Shown: positions 1 to 8,792, counted from the stretch's first letter. The stretch is 22,131 nt of DNA from Flavobacteriaceae bacterium UBA6268 (GCA_002440705.1 DJVA01000103.1:1-22131); one strand, 5' to 3'. The notes: a model not told the origin generated them from the letters alone. Program-made: numbers and translations.

Positions 1-2144
1 GTCATGATGATGATGGTATTCTTGAAATCGGCCACCCGGCCTTTGTTATCGGTAAGTCTACCTTCATCCAACACTTGCAACAAGACATTGAAGGTATCGG
101 GGTGGGCCTTTTCAATTTCGTCCAACAATACCACAGAGTACGGTTTGCGTCTAACGGCTTCCGTCAATTGTCCACCCTCGTCATACCCCACATAGCCTGG
201 AGGCGCCCCTACCAAACGGCTCACGCTGTGGCGTTCTTGATACTCGCTCATGTCGATACGGGTTATGGCGTTTTCATCGTCAAACAAGTATTCGGCAAGG
301 GCTTTGGCCAACTCGGTTTTACCAACACCCGTAGTACCAAGGAATAGAAAGGAACCTATGGGTTTTTTGGGGTCCTGAAGTCCAGCCCTGCTTCGTCGAA
401 TGGCATCGCTTACGGCCACTATGGCCTCTTCTTGGCCAATAACCCGCTTGTGCAATTCATCTTCCAATTTCAGGAGTTTATCGCGCTCGCTTTGCAACAT
501 CTTGGTTACGGGAATCCCAGTCCATTTGGCAACTACCTCGGCAATGTCCTCATGCGTTACTTCTTCTTTGATCAAGGAACTTTCGCCTTGGTTCTCGGCC
601 AATTGGGTTTCGAATTTGGAAAGCTTTTCTTGCGCCTCTTTTACCTTTCCGTAGCGGATTTCAGCCACTTTTCCAAAATCGCCTTCCCGTTCGGCGCGTT
701 CAGCTTCCAGTTTCAGTTCTTCCAATTCCTTTTTGGTGTTTTGGATGTTTTCCACCACCTCTTTCTCGCTCTTCCACTTGGCATTGAGTTCGTTGCGCTC
801 TTCCTTTAGGTTCGCCAATTCGCCTTTAAGGGTTTTGAGCTTGGTCTCGTCCTTCTCACGTTTGATGGCTTCAATTTCAATTTCCAATTGCATGATCTTT
901 CGGTCCAGGACATCCAACTCTTCCGGCTTGGAGTTAATTTCCATCCGCAACTTTGAGGCTGCCTCATCCATGAGGTCGATGGCCTTATCGGGCAAGAAAC
1001 GGTTGGTAATGTAACGTTGCGACAGTTCTACTGCGGCAATGATGGCCTCGTCCTTGATCCGTACCTTGTGATGGGTCTCGTATTTTTCCTTGATCCCCCG
1101 AAGGATGGAAATGGCACTTTCCGTATCGGGTTCGTTTACGGTTACTTTTTGGAAACGACGTTCCAGAGCTTTATCCTTTTCAAAATATTTTTGGTATTCG
1201 TCTAAGGTCGTTGCCCCAATGGCACGAAGTTCCCCACGTGCCAGGGCAGGTTTTAGGATATTGGCAGCATCCATGGCTCCCTGACCACCGCCGGCACCCA
1301 CCAAGGTGTGTATTTCATCGATGAACAAAACGATGTTGCCATCGCTGGAAGTTACCTCCTTAATGACCGCTTTCAGGCGTTCCTCAAACTCCCCTTTATA
1401 TTTTGCCCCCGCAATGAGTGCGCCCATGTCCAAAGAATAGATTTCCTTGCTTTTCAGGTTTTCGGGAACATCCCCGTCCACAATCCTATGGGCCAAACCT
1501 TCGGCAATGGCTGTTTTACCTGTTCCGGGTTCGCCAACCAGCATGGGATTGTTTTTGGTACGGCGGGACAGTATTTGCAAAATCCTCCTAATTTCTTCAT
1601 CCCTACCAATCACGGGATCCAATTTGCCATCCCTTGCCAATTGGTTTAGATTTCGGGCGTATTTGTTGAGTGCATTGTAGGTTTCCTCGGCACTTTGGGA
1701 AGTAACGCGATCGCCTTTACGCAATTCTTCGATGGCTGCCTTAAGCGCTTTTTCGGTGACCCCTTGGTCTTTCAAGCTCTGTGCGATAGCACTTTTTGAG
1801 TTGAAAATGGCCCACAACAAATGCTCGATGCTCACGTATTCATCGTTCATCTTTTTGGCAATGATGCTGGCTTCGTTCATTGTTTTAGCGGCTTCCCGGG
1901 ACAGCATGATCTCGCCACCAGCTACTTTGGAAAATGATTCCAATTGTTTGTCCAACAGCTGGCGTAGCAAGGTGACGTTGACGTTCAATTTTTTGAGGAT
2001 GAAAGGTGTTACATTTTCATCCACTTCAAAAAGGGCTTTCAGCAAGTGTTCGTTCTCAATTTGCTGGTGCCCATAGCTTTGTGCGAGCTGTTGTGCTTGC
2101 TGCAAGGCTTCTTGGCTTTTTATGGTGAAATTATTAAAGTTCAT
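1..2144 (-). CDS. clpB: ATP-dependent disaggregase ClpB (C-terminus cut by window edge)
   Basis: ClpB is a cytoplasmic AAA+ hexamer that works with DnaK/DnaJ/GrpE to pull proteins out of heat-induced aggregates. The frame was read by hand from the start at 2144 and stays open to base 1, giving 714 complete codons of a family that normally has about 860-870. Residues 1-145 form the Clp N-domain with its two internal repeats. The first AAA module has Walker A GEPGTGKT at about 204-211 and Walker B LFIDEIH near 272-279. A long charged coiled-coil M-domain covers roughly 400-520, which separates ClpB from ClpA and ClpX. The second Walker A, GTTGVGKT, is at about 603-610, followed by LLDEIEKAHPD. 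The start ATG gives the usual family N-terminus (MNFNNFTIKSQEAL). A promoter and two inverted-repeat boxes lie upstream. No frameshift is seen. Confidence 0.97.
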   Translation of the reverse strand, partial: MNFNNFTIKSQEALQQAQQLAQSYGHQQIENEHLLKALFEVDENVTPFILKKLNVNVTLLRQLLDKQLESFSKVAGGEIMLSREAAKTMNEASIIAKKMNDEYVSIEHLLWAIFNSKSAIAQSLKDQGVTEKALKAAIEELRKGDRVTSQSAEETYNALNKYARNLNQLARDGKLDPVIGRDEEIRRILQILSRRTKNNPMLVGEPGTGKTAIAEGLAHRIVDGDVPENLKSKEIYSLDMGALIAGAKYKGEFEERLKAVIKEVTSSDGNIVLFIDEIHTLVGAGGGQGAMDAANILKPALARGELRAIGATTLDEYQKYFEKDKALERRFQKVTVNEPDTESAISILRGIKEKYETHHKVRIKDEAIIAAVELSQRYITNRFLPDKAIDLMDEAASKLRMEINSKPEELDVLDRKIMQLEIEIEAIKREKDETKLKTLKGELANLKEERNELNAKWKSEKEVVENIQNTKKELEELKLEAERAEREGDFGKVAEIRYGKVKEAQEKLSKFETQLAENQGESSLIKEEVTHEDIAEVVAKWTGIPVTKMLQSERDKLLKLEDELHKRVIGQEEAIVAVSDAIRRSRAGLQDPKKPIGSFLFLGTTGVGKTELAKALAEYLFDDENAITRIDMSEYQERHSVSRLVGAPPGYVGYDEGGQLTEAVRRKPYSVVLLDEIEKAHPDTFNVLLQVLDEGRLTDNKGRVADFKNTIIIM

Positions 2145-2172
2145 GGTACATTTTTTTCTGCTTTGGTTATTT

Positions 2173-2181
2173 CAAAAGCTA
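2173..2181 (-). promoter_or_regulatory. Candidate clpB -7 promoter element
   Basis: Read on the minus strand the sequence is TAGCTTTTG, close to the Bacteroidota -7 consensus TAnnTTTG (one extra base in the spacer, or one mismatch at the end). It ends 28 nt before the clpB ATG, the same spacing as the candidate elements of the sensor kinase and OmpA-like genes here. No clear -33 TTTG is seen. This is a motif match only. Confidence 0.4.
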
Positions 2182-2198
2182 TGCCCCGATGATTTTAC

Positions 2199-2242
2199 GA
2201 CAGAATGGCTGCTAAAAGCGCTGAAAGAGAAGACATTTTGTC
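2199..2242 (-). promoter_or_regulatory. Pair of GACAnnnTGnC boxes upstream of clpB
   Basis: On the plus strand, GACAGAATGGC lies at 2199-2209 and GACATTTTGTC at 2232-2242. Both fit the inverted-repeat pattern GACAnnnTGnC, and the second is a perfect palindrome around its three central bases. Their starts are 33 bp apart, about three helical turns. The nearer box sits about 17 bp upstream of the candidate clpB -7 element, where a repressor or activator could contact RNA polymerase. A role as a heat-shock or stress operator is inferred from position and symmetry; no regulator is identified. Confidence 0.4.
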
Positions 2243-2263
2243 GGGATGCACGGAAATGACCTT

Positions 2264-2288
2264 AAAAAATGAGCAGAGTCTCAGCTCA
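2264..2288 (-). terminator. Rho-independent terminator of the hybrid sensor gene
   Basis: Read on the minus strand, TGAGC and GCTCA form a five-pair stem (with two further pairs inside, after a T-T mismatch), followed directly by TTTTTT. The hairpin overlaps the stop codon of the hybrid sensor gene and would separate its transcript from clpB downstream. Confidence 0.65.
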
Positions 2289-4860
2289 ATAATTCAGCGG
2301 GTGCAATGCCGAAGCGCTCTTTGAACTTTTTGTTGAAATAGGGGGAGGACGAAATACCCACGTCGTATCGTACCTCGCTGAGGGTAAAATGAGTTTTGTG
2401 CTGCAGCAATTGATAGGCTTTCTGAAGCCGCACTTCCAACATCAACTGGACGGGAGTCATCCCCGTGTATTGTTTGATGATGCGGGTAAGCTGGCGTTGG
2501 CTATAGTTGACGTGTTCTGCAAGTTGCGTGATAGTAAAATCTTCGTTGGTCAAGTTATCGGCGATGGTCTTTTCAATTTGTCGCAGTAATTTTTGATCGG
2601 CAGAAGTGGTATCTGAAAGCAACTCCTTGTGTTCCACTTTCCATTGTTCCCTGGCTTGGTAATTGGCCAATAGGTTTTTCACCCGTGCCTTCAATTCTTC
2701 CTTGTTAAAAGGCTTTACGATGTAATCGTCTATCCCCAAAGTAAACCCCCTTATTTTATCTTCTTCCAAGGTTTTGGCCGAAATCAATATGAAGGGAACG
2801 TTTTGGCAATTTGGCAGTTGGTTCATAGCCTCCCTTAGTGCAAAACCATCCATTCGGGGCATCATAATGTCGGAAGTTATCAAATGGAACGTTTCTTTTT
2901 TCAATCGTTCCAGAGCTTCAACTCCATCAAAGGCCTTTTCACATTGGTAGAAGGGAGAGAGAATGGTTACCAGGTAATTCATCATCTCTGGGTTGTCCTC
3001 AACAATCAAAATTTTTGCAGTTTTGGAGGTTATTGGATTTTCTGGAACCTTTTCAACCTTTTTACTAGGGGTTGGGGCCTCCATGTGGGCTTTTATGGAG
3101 TTTGCGTCCATTGCTGCGATTGGGACAGGGCAAGAAAATACAAAGGTGCAACCTGTTCCGTAAGTACTTTCAACGTGCAGCGATCCATCCATCAATTCGG
3201 CCAATTCGCGCGAGAGGGAGAGTCCGATGCCAACACCACCAATGGAAGGATTTTTATTGGACTGGTAAAACCGCTCGAAGATTTTTTCTGTTTCGTCATA
3301 ATGAATTCCTTCCCCATAGTCGGTAACCTTTAAGGTGAGATTAGCTTCCGATACTTCCGCAGCCACGATGACTTCTTTATTGGATGGAGAATATTTGATA
3401 GCGTTTGAAAGCAGGTTGTTGATGATCTTTTCTGTTTTTTCGGGGTCTATCAAGGCATAATACTCATCGAGAATCGTGGATTGATACCGAAGTGAAACCT
3501 CTTTCATTTCCGCCAATGATTTGAATGAAAGCACCACGCGCTTCAGAAAACTGTTCAAGGGAACTTGAGTTTTTTGAAGTCTTGTTTTTCCTTTTTCAAA
3601 TTTGAGCAAGGCAAGGATATCGTTAGCGTCTTCGGTTATTTTTTTGCTATTCTCTAAAGCTACTTGGATGTTTTTTTTGACCTTTTTTGGATCATCACTT
3701 TGTTCTAGGGCAAGATTTAGGTTTCCCGAAATCAATGTTAGGGGAGTTCTGATTTCATGCGCAATGTTGCCCAAAAGCTTGGTCCTTAGCTCGTTGAACT
3801 CCTGTTCTTTTTGAAGGGCCACTTCTGTAGCTAATTTTTTTTGCTTTTGCTTGTTTGAATACCACAAAAAGAATAAACCGGCGATGAGGAGTAGTGCAAT
3901 CGCGCTAAAAATGTAGCGGTTACGAGTGTTCTTTTCCTTGGCAATTTGTAATTGTTGTTGGGCAATTTCCTTGTCTTTTTGCTCGAAGTTGAATTTTGCT
4001 TCCGCCTCGGTAAAATTCGATTTTAGAAGTCGTTCATAGTGCGACTCAATACTGTCCCCAAATATTTTATGATACGTTGCAGCCTTTTCCCATTGGCCCA
4101 GCCTTTCAAATTGGTCTGCCATATTACGGGCCGATAGGGCCATATCGCGGGTGCCTTTTACCTCTGTAGATTTTTCATAAGACAACGTATAGAAATCCAA
4201 TGCTGTTTTTGGATCGTTTATTTTTACGAACACGTTGCCCATATTATTATACACAGAACTAAGGTACTTGGCCTCCGAAATTTTTTCAAAGGTGGTTGCA
4301 GCCTTATTGCAATAAGCAACTGCTTCGGTGGGTTTTCCCAGAACGGCAAGGCTATTGCATTTGTGCATATACGATTCGCCAAGCATTTTATCATTTTTAG
4401 CTTCCAGGGCATACCGAATGCACTCGTCTGCGATAAAATCGAGAGTATTTTCTTCACCTTCTGCATCGTAAAGCACATAATACTTAATGGAATAGGCCCG
4501 TTGTTTCATCTCTGGGTTGGTAGTTTTCAATGCCCGTGAAATACTGCTATCGGCGTAGGTAAGACTTTTCTCTGGCTCTAGGAAAAGGTATGCGTAACAC
4601 AAATTGTAGTAGTTTTTGGCAAATAAAAGGTCTAGGCTGTCCTTTGAGAGGTCTTTCCGAATTTTTAGGAATTCATTCATGGCCAGGGTTTGCTCCAAGA
4701 CCTTGTCGTATTTTGCTTCCTCAATATATTGCTTTACTTCCGCAATTTTTTCAGAATAAGAGTTTGCATCGATCATTCCTTCTTGAGCCGAAATTTTCAT
4801 TTCAGGACCAAACAGTGCCCACAAACACAAAGCAAGCGCAATTATTTTGAACCAATTCAT
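2281..4860 (-). CDS. Hybrid two-component system protein: TPR sensor, histidine kinase, receiver, AraC-type output
   Basis: This single-polypeptide signalling protein combines sensor and transcription factor. Residues 1-26 form a signal peptide or N-terminal membrane anchor. TPR-like helical repeats run from about 35 to 290 and would be periplasmic. A coiled segment precedes a membrane helix at about 314-335. The HisKA phosphoacceptor is H368 (NIAHEIRTPL). The ATPase N box is NNLLSNAIKYS near 481-491, with G boxes DYGEGI and GGVGIGLSLS. A receiver domain starts near 615 with acidic E621/D622, phosphoacceptor D664, S694 and K716. An AraC-type helix-turn-helix occupies about 765-859. It lacks the Reg_prop propeller and Y_Y_Y domain of the classical Bacteroidota hybrid regulators. 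It is divergent from the surface fibre gene, 127 bp away, which makes that gene a plausible target. The signal sensed is unknown. Confidence 0.93.
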   Translation of the reverse strand: MNWFKIIALALCLWALFGPEMKISAQEGMIDANSYSEKIAEVKQYIEEAKYDKVLEQTLAMNEFLKIRKDLSKDSLDLLFAKNYYNLCYAYLFLEPEKSLTYADSSISRALKTTNPEMKQRAYSIKYYVLYDAEGEENTLDFIADECIRYALEAKNDKMLGESYMHKCNSLAVLGKPTEAVAYCNKAATTFEKISEAKYLSSVYNNMGNVFVKINDPKTALDFYTLSYEKSTEVKGTRDMALSARNMADQFERLGQWEKAATYHKIFGDSIESHYERLLKSNFTEAEAKFNFEQKDKEIAQQQLQIAKEKNTRNRYIFSAIALLLIAGLFFLWYSNKQKQKKLATEVALQKEQEFNELRTKLLGNIAHEIRTPLTLISGNLNLALEQSDDPKKVKKNIQVALENSKKITEDANDILALLKFEKGKTRLQKTQVPLNSFLKRVVLSFKSLAEMKEVSLRYQSTILDEYYALIDPEKTEKIINNLLSNAIKYSPSNKEVIVAAEVSEANLTLKVTDYGEGIHYDETEKIFERFYQSNKNPSIGGVGIGLSLSRELAELMDGSLHVESTYGTGCTFVFSCPVPIAAMDANSIKAHMEAPTPSKKVEKVPENPITSKTAKILIVEDNPEMMNYLVTILSPFYQCEKAFDGVEALERLKKETFHLITSDIMMPRMDGFALREAMNQLPNCQNVPFILISAKTLEEDKIRGFTLGIDDYIVKPFNKEELKARVKNLLANYQAREQWKVEHKELLSDTTSADQKLLRQIEKTIADNLTNEDFTITQLAEHVNYSQRQLTRIIKQYTGMTPVQLMLEVRLQKAYQLLQHKTHFTLSEVRYDVGISSSPYFNKKFKERFGIAPAELLS

Positions 4861-4956
4861 GGCTCAAATATACGTAAAAATGAAGCCTTATATGCGCATG
4901 TCGAATTTGAGACAGGATATGTCCAATACAAGAAGGATTGTTGAAAAACAAGCACT

Positions 4957-4964
4957 TAAGTTTG
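4957..4964 (+). promoter_or_regulatory. Candidate -7 element of the surface fibre gene
   Basis: TAAGTTTG matches the Bacteroidota -7 consensus TAnnTTTG exactly and ends 23 nt before the chosen ATG at 4988. An ATTG lies 16 bp upstream, a weak -33 candidate with short spacing. The match supports the start at 4988 rather than an in-frame TTG at 4847 inside the divergent gene. Confidence 0.4.
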
Positions 4965-4987
4965 CTTTCAAATTAAAAAGGGCAATT

Positions 4988-7900
4988 ATGAAGCAACTCA
5001 AAACCATGGCACTGGGGCTCCTTTTGGGAGGAAGTGTTTGGGCGCAGGTAGGGATCAATACCACCAGTCCCAATGCCGTTTTGGACGTACGGTCCAGCAA
5101 TCAAAGTACTCCCAATAACAATGACGGACTGCTCATCCCCAAAGTGGACGAATTCCCAGTTTTAAATCCTACGATAGCGCAAGATGGCATGTTGGTTTTT
5201 GTAACGGGGGCTGGAACCCCAACCAAGGGCTTTTATTACTGGAACCAAGGATCCACTTCTTGGGTTCCGATGAGTGTAGGAAATGCTACGGCTGCCTGGT
5301 ACAATGCAAATACGACTACCAATGCTTCTACCACCACAGCAAACATATTCCGAACGGGAAACATAGGGATAGGGACCACTAATCCCATTTACCCTCTTGA
5401 AATAACAACCACTTCCAATACGGATGCGGTAGTGTCGAGTTTAACCAATACGGTAGATAACCTATCGGTTCGCAATGCCAATTTTTCCACTACCAGTAGT
5501 GCTGATAATGTTAATTTAACGGGTATTCGCAATAACGTTTCAGGTACAGGAACCGTAAGCGTTCAGAATATCACTGGCATGACCAATTTTATGTCCAATG
5601 CTTCTTCTGGTGGGCAGGTAGGGCTGGAAAATTCCATGACTGCTGCTGGTAATGGTGATGTAACTGGAATTCAAAATCTATTGAATTCTATTGGGAGTGG
5701 CAGTGTTTATGGCATTAAAAATACGTTTCAGGTGGGTAATGGAAACCAATACGGAGTGCATACATCTTTTACCCCAAATGCAGCTTCCAGTGCAAATCTA
5801 TTTGGAACTTACGTTACTATAGGCGCAACGGCAACTAGTGGGAATTCCTACGGGATTTATGCCGATGTGCAGGGTATCAATGCATACGCAGGCTATTTTT
5901 TAGGAAATGTGACCATTGGAACAACGACAGCCAATACGTACACATTACCTGCTTCGCGCGGAACCAATGGACAAGTGATGCAGACCGATGGTAGTGGAAA
6001 TGTAAGTTGGGCCACCCCAAGTGCTTTGTCTGATACATCTCCTGCTTGGTATGATGAAAGCACTACCACTGCGGCTACTACTACAAACAGTGACATCATT
6101 CGAACTGGAAATGTGGGACTCGGCGTTAGTACCGCGGATTACAGTTTGGAAATCTTCGACAATAGAGGGACAACTTCGCTTTATATAGGCATGGACGATA
6201 CTTCGGCACCAACCAATACCCCTTCCTACGGCATACAAACATTAATAGATAATGACAACAATGGACTTTCTATAGGGGACTCTTATGCAATAGAAAATAC
6301 CTTAAATGTACTGGCAGATAATGGCTACGGCATTCGAAATAATATTACAGGCCATTTGGGAGGTGCCAGTACGGTTTATGGAGCATATAATTCTATAAAT
6401 AATGATGGTATTGGGGATGCTTATGGAACTTACAATAATGTAAGTGGGGTATCGGGTAACAATTACGGTAGTTACAATGTGGTTTTGGGAAGCGGTGTTG
6501 GAGTTTATTCTTCCGCAAGTGGAGGGGCTGATGCAGGGTACTTTCTTGGGAATGTGTCTATTGGAACAACAACTTTGAATACCTATACCTTCCCTCCAAA
6601 TAGAGGTGCCAATGGGCAAATCATGCAAACTGATGGTAGCGGAAATGTAAGTTGGGTGAACCCTTCGTTAGGCGTAGAAAAGATTGATGATTTAACTGAT
6701 GGCAAGTCGGATAATGATGGAACAAACAATGGGTCTTCTATTTATTTAGGCATCAATTCCGGAACTGTTGATGATGCCTCAGATAACCAAAATGTAGGGA
6801 TTGGTTATGGAAGTATGGCTGCCAATACATCTGGAAGTTACAATACTGTTATTGGTTACCAAAGCTTGGCAAGTGGCACCACAGGGTTTAGCAATACGGG
6901 AGTGGGATACCAAACCCTTTATAATACAACAACTGGTTCTTTCAATACAGCAATGGGCGATTGGTCTATGGTTAATAATATTACCGGTTCTCATAATGTT
7001 GGGATAGGCTACAGCGCTCTAAGATTCAATACATTAGGGAGCAGCAATACTGCCTTGGGAAGTTCAGCACTTTGGGCAAATTTGTTGGGAAACAATAATA
7101 CCGCCATTGGCAAAAGTGCCTTGGAAACCAATTCTACAGGCGATTTCAATACAGGTTTGGGAGTAGAGGCCGCGTTTAACAATATAAATGGTTCCCACAT
7201 TACTGCAATTGGGAGAAGGGCTTTATATACAAATACTTCTGCTAATTATTTGGTAGCGGTAGGGAATGATGCACTTTTTTCCAATACGACTGGATTTAGC
7301 AATGTTGCTGTGGGTTATTCAGCAGGGTTTTCCAATACTGTGGGAGGTGAAAATGTATCGGTGGGAAACAGTTCTTTTTATACGAATACGAATGGTACAG
7401 GAAATGTTGCAGTAGGATATCAAGCATTATACGGCACTAGTCACACGGGTTCCAGTAATGTGGCGATTGGAAGAAATTCCATGTACTCTAATGGTGCAGG
7501 AAGTTACAACATAAGTATTGGTGATGGAGCTCTGTACAATGCAAATGCCTCCTATAATATTGCAATTGGATATCGCTCCTTGTATGGTGCGACTAATGGT
7601 TCGAGAAATACGGCTACAGGTCACGAATCCTTATTTTCCAATACTTCAGGAAGTTACAACACGGCTTTGGGGTATTATTCACTAAGGGCCAATACCATAG
7701 GCGTTCATAATGTTGCTGTTGGATATCTGGCTTTGGACAATAACACGAATGGGTACTACAATACAGCGTTGGGCTCCGAGGCCTTGTCCAGTAATGGATC
7801 GTCTGATCATAATACGGCCATAGGACACCAATCACTTTGGATTTCAACCGGTGCCTTGAACACTGGCGTAGGTTCAGGAACCTTGATACAAAATACATCC

Positions 7901-8578
7901 GGTTTTCGAAACAATGCTATGGGGTATTATGCCATGAGCAACAATTCCACAGGTTATAGGAATACAGCAATAGGATGTCAATCCCTTGACAATAACACCA
8001 CAGGCAGTTATAACACGGCTTTGGGAAATTTTGCTTTTTCATCGGGTACTTCCTATACTAATTCTACGGCCTTGGGATACAACGCGCAACCCAATGCCAG
8101 CAATACGGTTAGGGTAGGTGATGCTTCGGTCACTACCATTGGGGGGTTTGCCAATTGGACCAATGTTTCGGATGCAAGGTTTAAAACCCAAGTTCAGGAA
8201 AATGTAGTTGGGCTGGAGTTTGTAATGAAACTACGACCCGTGACGTATCGCTTGGATATGAACGCAATAACTTCTTTCTATAAAACCCCAGAAGAACAAC
8301 GCATTTATGAATCCGAAAAGCTAAAAGAAGCCGAAACCCAAATAGGGTTCCTTGCCCAGGAAGTTGAAAAAGCAGCAGCTTTGCTGCAGTTTGACTTTCA
8401 CGGAGTAGATTGCCCCGAAAATGAAAATGATCACTACGGACTTCGTTACGCAGAGTTTGTTCCGGTTTTAGTAAAGGCAATACAAGAACAGCAAAAGGAG
8501 ATCGAAACCCTGAAGCAAGAACTCGCTAAACTGAAAGATTTAGAAGATCGTCTAAATAAATTGGAGCAGCGCCAATAG
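4988..8578 (+). CDS. Secreted surface fibre protein with YadA-like repeats and C-terminal S74 self-cleaving chaperone domain
   Basis: The product has 1196 residues. Residues 1-20 are a signal peptide (MKQLKTMALGLLLGGSVWAQ), followed by the VGINTTSPNAVLDV opening common in Bacteroidota surface proteins. Two homologous modules, about 103-347 and 353-561, share AWY, RTGN(I/V)G(I/L)G, GYFLGNV(T/S)IGTTT and QTDGSGNVSW blocks. Residues 602-1040 are 26 tandem repeats of about 17 residues of the type NTAIGYQSLYSNTTGSY, expected to form a beta-roll. The C-terminus matches the Peptidase_S74 intramolecular chaperone of phage tail fibres. It has SDARFK at 1061-1066, with S1061 and K1066 spaced like the catalytic Ser-Lys pair of the endosialidase domain, then GFLAQEVEKA, YGLRYAEFVPVLVKAI and a terminal coiled coil. 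It is probably a trimeric cell-surface fibre. The ligand is unknown. There are no phage genes nearby. Confidence 0.9.
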   Translation: MKQLKTMALGLLLGGSVWAQVGINTTSPNAVLDVRSSNQSTPNNNDGLLIPKVDEFPVLNPTIAQDGMLVFVTGAGTPTKGFYYWNQGSTSWVPMSVGNATAAWYNANTTTNASTTTANIFRTGNIGIGTTNPIYPLEITTTSNTDAVVSSLTNTVDNLSVRNANFSTTSSADNVNLTGIRNNVSGTGTVSVQNITGMTNFMSNASSGGQVGLENSMTAAGNGDVTGIQNLLNSIGSGSVYGIKNTFQVGNGNQYGVHTSFTPNAASSANLFGTYVTIGATATSGNSYGIYADVQGINAYAGYFLGNVTIGTTTANTYTLPASRGTNGQVMQTDGSGNVSWATPSALSDTSPAWYDESTTTAATTTNSDIIRTGNVGLGVSTADYSLEIFDNRGTTSLYIGMDDTSAPTNTPSYGIQTLIDNDNNGLSIGDSYAIENTLNVLADNGYGIRNNITGHLGGASTVYGAYNSINNDGIGDAYGTYNNVSGVSGNNYGSYNVVLGSGVGVYSSASGGADAGYFLGNVSIGTTTLNTYTFPPNRGANGQIMQTDGSGNVSWVNPSLGVEKIDDLTDGKSDNDGTNNGSSIYLGINSGTVDDASDNQNVGIGYGSMAANTSGSYNTVIGYQSLASGTTGFSNTGVGYQTLYNTTTGSFNTAMGDWSMVNNITGSHNVGIGYSALRFNTLGSSNTALGSSALWANLLGNNNTAIGKSALETNSTGDFNTGLGVEAAFNNINGSHITAIGRRALYTNTSANYLVAVGNDALFSNTTGFSNVAVGYSAGFSNTVGGENVSVGNSSFYTNTNGTGNVAVGYQALYGTSHTGSSNVAIGRNSMYSNGAGSYNISIGDGALYNANASYNIAIGYRSLYGATNGSRNTATGHESLFSNTSGSYNTALGYYSLRANTIGVHNVAVGYLALDNNTNGYYNTALGSEALSSNGSSDHNTAIGHQSLWISTGALNTGVGSGTLIQNTSGFRNNAMGYYAMSNNSTGYRNTAIGCQSLDNNTTGSYNTALGNFAFSSGTSYTNSTALGYNAQPNASNTVRVGDASVTTIGGFANWTNVSDARFKTQVQENVVGLEFVMKLRPVTYRLDMNAITSFYKTPEEQRIYESEKLKEAETQIGFLAQEVEKAAALLQFDFHGVDCPENENDHYGLRYAEFVPVLVKAIQEQQKEIETLKQELAKLKDLEDRLNKLEQRQ
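5294..6670 (+). repeat. Tandem duplication of a long coding module in the fibre gene
   Basis: Module A (5294-6028) and module B (6044-6670) encode the same order of blocks: AWY with Thr-rich linker, RTGN, a variable Gly/Asn-rich stretch with YG(I/A/T) turns, GYFLGNV, IGTTT, RG(T/A)NGQ, QTDGSGNVSW. The ends are well conserved and the centres differ in length and sequence, as expected for an old internal duplication. Confidence 0.75.
6791..8107 (+). repeat. Array of 26 degenerate 51-bp coding repeats
   Basis: The 1317 bp encode 26 units, 21 of them exactly 17 residues, one of 18 and four of 16 (439 residues in total). The consensus is N(T/V)A(I/V)GYxSLxxNTTGSY. The DNA is degenerate, but some units share identical stretches: a 14-base match AACACGGCTTTGGG occurs at 7658-7671 and 8012-8025, 354 bp apart, which is seven units. 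These are coding repeats, not CRISPR. Confidence 0.85.
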
Positions 8579-8612
8579 TATCAACCGCTTATGCTATGCC
8601 CTTTTTAGCAGG

Positions 8613-8649
8613 AGGCTGTGTGTAGTTTTTTACTGCCGCAGCCTTTTTT
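8613..8649 (+). terminator. Rho-independent terminator after the fibre gene
   Basis: AGGCTG pairs with CAGCCT, extended by a wobble pair and an inner GTAGT/ACTGC stem after a one-base bulge, and is followed by TTTTTT at 8644-8649. It begins 35 bp after the stop codon. The rest of 8579-8792 holds only an AT-rich leader for the next gene; I see no convincing gene there. Confidence 0.7.
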
Positions 8650-8792
8650 GGTACTACAAAAGCTTATTCGTATATGGAGATTGAATTTGAAGGTATATTT
8701 ATTTGTAGAAAAATCTTTTGGCAGTGGAGGCTTCACTTTTTGGTTTTAACTACATTTATGTTTTACATAAACCCACACTTCAATTCTGAACT

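Noticed and set aside
4865..4872. TATATTTG on the minus strand, 4 bp upstream of the hybrid sensor ATG
   Set aside because: It matches the -7 consensus, but transcription would begin at or past the start codon. Unless the mRNA is leaderless it is a chance match in AT-rich DNA.
4847..4987. Upstream extension of the fibre gene to a TTG at 4847
   Set aside because: It would overlap the start of the divergent sensor gene and bury the clear signal peptide that starts at the ATG at 4988.
5893..7898. Long open frames on the minus strand opposite the fibre gene repeats
   Set aside because: The periodic Asn/Thr/Gly-rich codons leave few stops on the other strand. The translations are low-complexity, and the plus-strand frame is clearly the real gene.
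6791..8107. CRISPR-like or satellite repeat array
   Set aside because: The 51-bp period is in frame, the units are degenerate without constant repeats and unique spacers, and they encode beta-roll units.
4988..8578. Fibre gene as part of a prophage
   Set aside because: The S74 domain is phage-like, but there are no capsid, terminase, integrase or tail genes nearby, and the protein has a bacterial signal peptide.
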